From contig JAGLTZ010000194.1 of assembly GCA_023135015.1 (NCBI GenBank), forward strand, positions 1 to 8,285: DNA of 8,285 nt, read 5' to 3'. The translations under genes and the position numbers were made by a program. Shown piece by piece: positions 7,316 through 8,285 of the stretch (position 1 is the stretch's first letter; each line of letters opens with the position of its first letter). This DNA is from Candidatus Latescibacterota bacterium (GTDB lineage Bacteria; Blakebacterota; Blakebacteria; Blakebacterales; Blakebacteraceae). The notes beneath the pieces are model-generated. The model was not told the DNA's origin and did no database searches. It was given only the letters and a program-made list of their open reading frames with translations.

Positions 7316-8076
7316 TGATCGGTCCGATCATCTTCCGGATGAGAACTGGCTAGAAGCCCCTGGGACTGCATCTCTTCAACAACTGCATCCACCGCGTCGA
7401 TAGCGACCGAGGCGGGATAGCCCGCCCTTCCCAGAAGACCTGCCATCCGGCGTCGGGCCACCTCCGGCCGCAGACCCTCGTAGTGCGCCTGCTTGCGCTT
7501 CAACAGCATCATCCCCTCATCGAGAAGGCACGAGTCTATATCTGAGTCCTCCTCACCGTATGCCCCCCACGCCGCGCCATGGGCTATCTCCCTGGCTACA
7601 CCCCGCGAACGCAGGTCGGATTCGATACGGGCCGGAGCATATCCCCTGAGCCTGTGCCGCTCTTCCGCGAACCGCTCAGAAAAAACCATGTCGTCCAGAA
7701 CTCCATCCCGCTTCAGGGTACCGAGAGTCTCCTCGATCGCGGAATGTGAATAATTGGCATGTATGAGGCTTCGGCGCAACTCTTCTTCCGAACGGAGGCG
7801 TATCCCGAGCAACCTCACCGCCCTGGCCCGGGCCTTGTCCAGCTCTTCTGCCGCCTCGAGTTCTTTCTCGAGGGGAGCGGCAATTACATCCCCGGGCCGA
7901 AGACCCAGCTCTGAGAGAAGCCGGGCCGGCACCCTGAGAGCAGACCGCCCATCAAAGTGGACCACGCGGTAATGCGGGCGCCCTTTCGGCGTGCTGATTT
8001 TGGTAATGCGGGGCCTTGTCAATATACCGAACGGCTCGCGCGGGTCATTCCTGGGCTCCGGGCTTGGCGGAAACAT
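7312..8076 (-). CDS. recX: Regulatory protein RecX
   Basis: RecX binds RecA filaments and restrains recombination and the SOS response. The protein has an N-terminal segment (ITKISTPKGRPHYRVVHFDGRSALRVPARLLSELGLRPGDVI) of the type seen in longer RecX proteins, then the helical RecX core: ARAVRLLGIRLRSEEELRRSL, the signature LDDMVFSERFAEERHRLRGYAPARIESDLRSRGV, and a third repeat near the C-terminus. The start is uncertain. ATG at 8076 (254 residues) has a GAGG close upstream and overlaps recA by 32 bases. A TTG at 8109 would overlap by 65 bases. A TTG at 8022 gives MTRPRITKIS, 236 residues with no overlap, and fits the family N-terminus well, but has no visible ribosome site. The gene follows recA directly and overlaps alaS by four bases, as expected for a recA-recX operon. 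Confidence 0.93.
   Translation of the reverse strand: MFPPSPEPRNDPREPFGILTRPRITKISTPKGRPHYRVVHFDGRSALRVPARLLSELGLRPGDVIAAPLEKELEAAEELDKARARAVRLLGIRLRSEEELRRSLIHANYSHSAIEETLGTLKRDGVLDDMVFSERFAEERHRLRGYAPARIESDLRSRGVAREIAHGAAWGAYGEEDSDIDSCLLDEGMMLLKRKQAHYEGLRPEVARRRMAGLLGRAGYPASVAIDAVDAVVEEMQSQGLLASSHPEDDRTDQ
7317..7329. repeat. 13-base palindrome before the alaS start
   Basis: gatcgg-t-ccgatc is a perfect 6+1+6 palindrome inside the last codons of recX, two bases before the alaS ATG. The one-base centre is too small for an RNA hairpin at full length. E. coli AlaRS represses its own gene by binding a palindrome near its promoter, so a regulatory role is conceivable, but a palindrome of this size is expected by chance once or twice in 8 kb. 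Confidence 0.35.
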
Positions 8077-8285
8077 CGGCCTCGGTATGTTCCTGGTCGG
8101 AGGGCTCAAGACCGACCAGCCCGAACTCTTCCCTCACCTTTGCCTCGAGCTGATCCCGGATGTCGGGATTCTCCTTCAGGAAGATGCGCACGTTCTCCCT
8201 GCCCTGTCCCAGACGCTCTTGGCCGTAGGAGTACCATGCTCCCGCTTTTTCGAGGATTCCCATGTCGAGGGCCGCATCGATGATC
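8045..8285 (-). CDS. recA: Recombinase RecA, C-terminal part (5' end outside window)
   Basis: RecA is the ATP-dependent strand-exchange protein that also activates LexA cleavage. Only the last 79 complete codons are present, running from IIDAALDMGILEKAGAWYSYG through GQGRENVRIFLKENPDIRDQLEAKVREEFGLV. The E(I/L)IDxxxxxGI(V/L)EKxGAWYSY block and the LGQGRENV block are diagnostic of the RecA C-terminal domain. The tail (EPSDQEHTEADVSAKPGAQE) is acidic, as in many RecA proteins, where it tempers DNA binding. The reading frame stays open to the window edge, so the gene is cut by the window and not broken. It is followed immediately by recX on the same strand. Confidence 0.97.
   Translation of the reverse strand, partial: IIDAALDMGILEKAGAWYSYGQERLGQGRENVRIFLKENPDIRDQLEAKVREEFGLVGLEPSDQEHTEADVSAKPGAQE

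Noticed and set aside
6152..7318. Plus-strand open frame of 388 codons opposite alaS
   Set aside because: It lies fully antisense to a clear alanyl-tRNA synthetase, has no recognisable domain, and is explained by the codon usage of the GC-rich gene on the other strand.

Overview
This window is a bacterial chromosomal segment, moderately GC-rich, in which every supported gene lies on the minus strand. In transcription order (right to left) it carries the 3' end of recA, recX, alaS, a group II geranylgeranylglyceryl/heptaprenylglyceryl phosphate synthase-like gene, a 66-residue zinc-ribbon protein, rng (ribonuclease G), then after a 176-bp intergenic region rplU (L21), rpmA (L27) and mdh (malate dehydrogenase). 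No mobile element, CRISPR array, rRNA or tRNA gene was seen. The content is core housekeeping and looks vertically inherited.

The organism cannot be named from the sequence. Three traits fit the Fibrobacteres-Chlorobi-Bacteroidetes (FCB) superphylum or a related candidate phylum: a bacterial group II GGGP synthase, a 310-residue lactate-dehydrogenase-like MDH of the kind found in Chlorobi, and ordinary bacterial RecA, AlaRS and ribosomal proteins. This is inference. The Shine-Dalgarno sequences are clear at several genes and starts include GTG and TTG, so the translation signals are not the SD-poor kind typical of Bacteroidetes.

Layout by region: 8285-4658 is a DNA repair/aminoacylation block (recA-recX-alaS), the same order as in E. 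coli, with recX and alaS overlapping in an ATGA junction. 4624-1806 holds the prenyl-ether lipid enzyme, the zinc-ribbon protein and RNase G, with short gaps of 33, 91 and 136 bp. 1805-1630 is the main regulatory region. It contains small inverted repeats, a weak promoter candidate, and a strong intrinsic-terminator-like hairpin whose seven-T run directly abuts the rplU Shine-Dalgarno, which suggests attenuation of the L21/L27/MDH operon. 1629-59 is rplU-rpmA-mdh. The last 58 bases are non-coding and contain a 19-bp motif that recurs just downstream of rng.

The points most worth following up are the rplU leader terminator/attenuator, the archaeal-type lipid enzyme inside a bacterial housekeeping cluster, the unrecognised zinc-ribbon protein next to RNase G, and the motif repeated after rng and mdh. 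Nothing here amounts to a clearly new multi-gene system.
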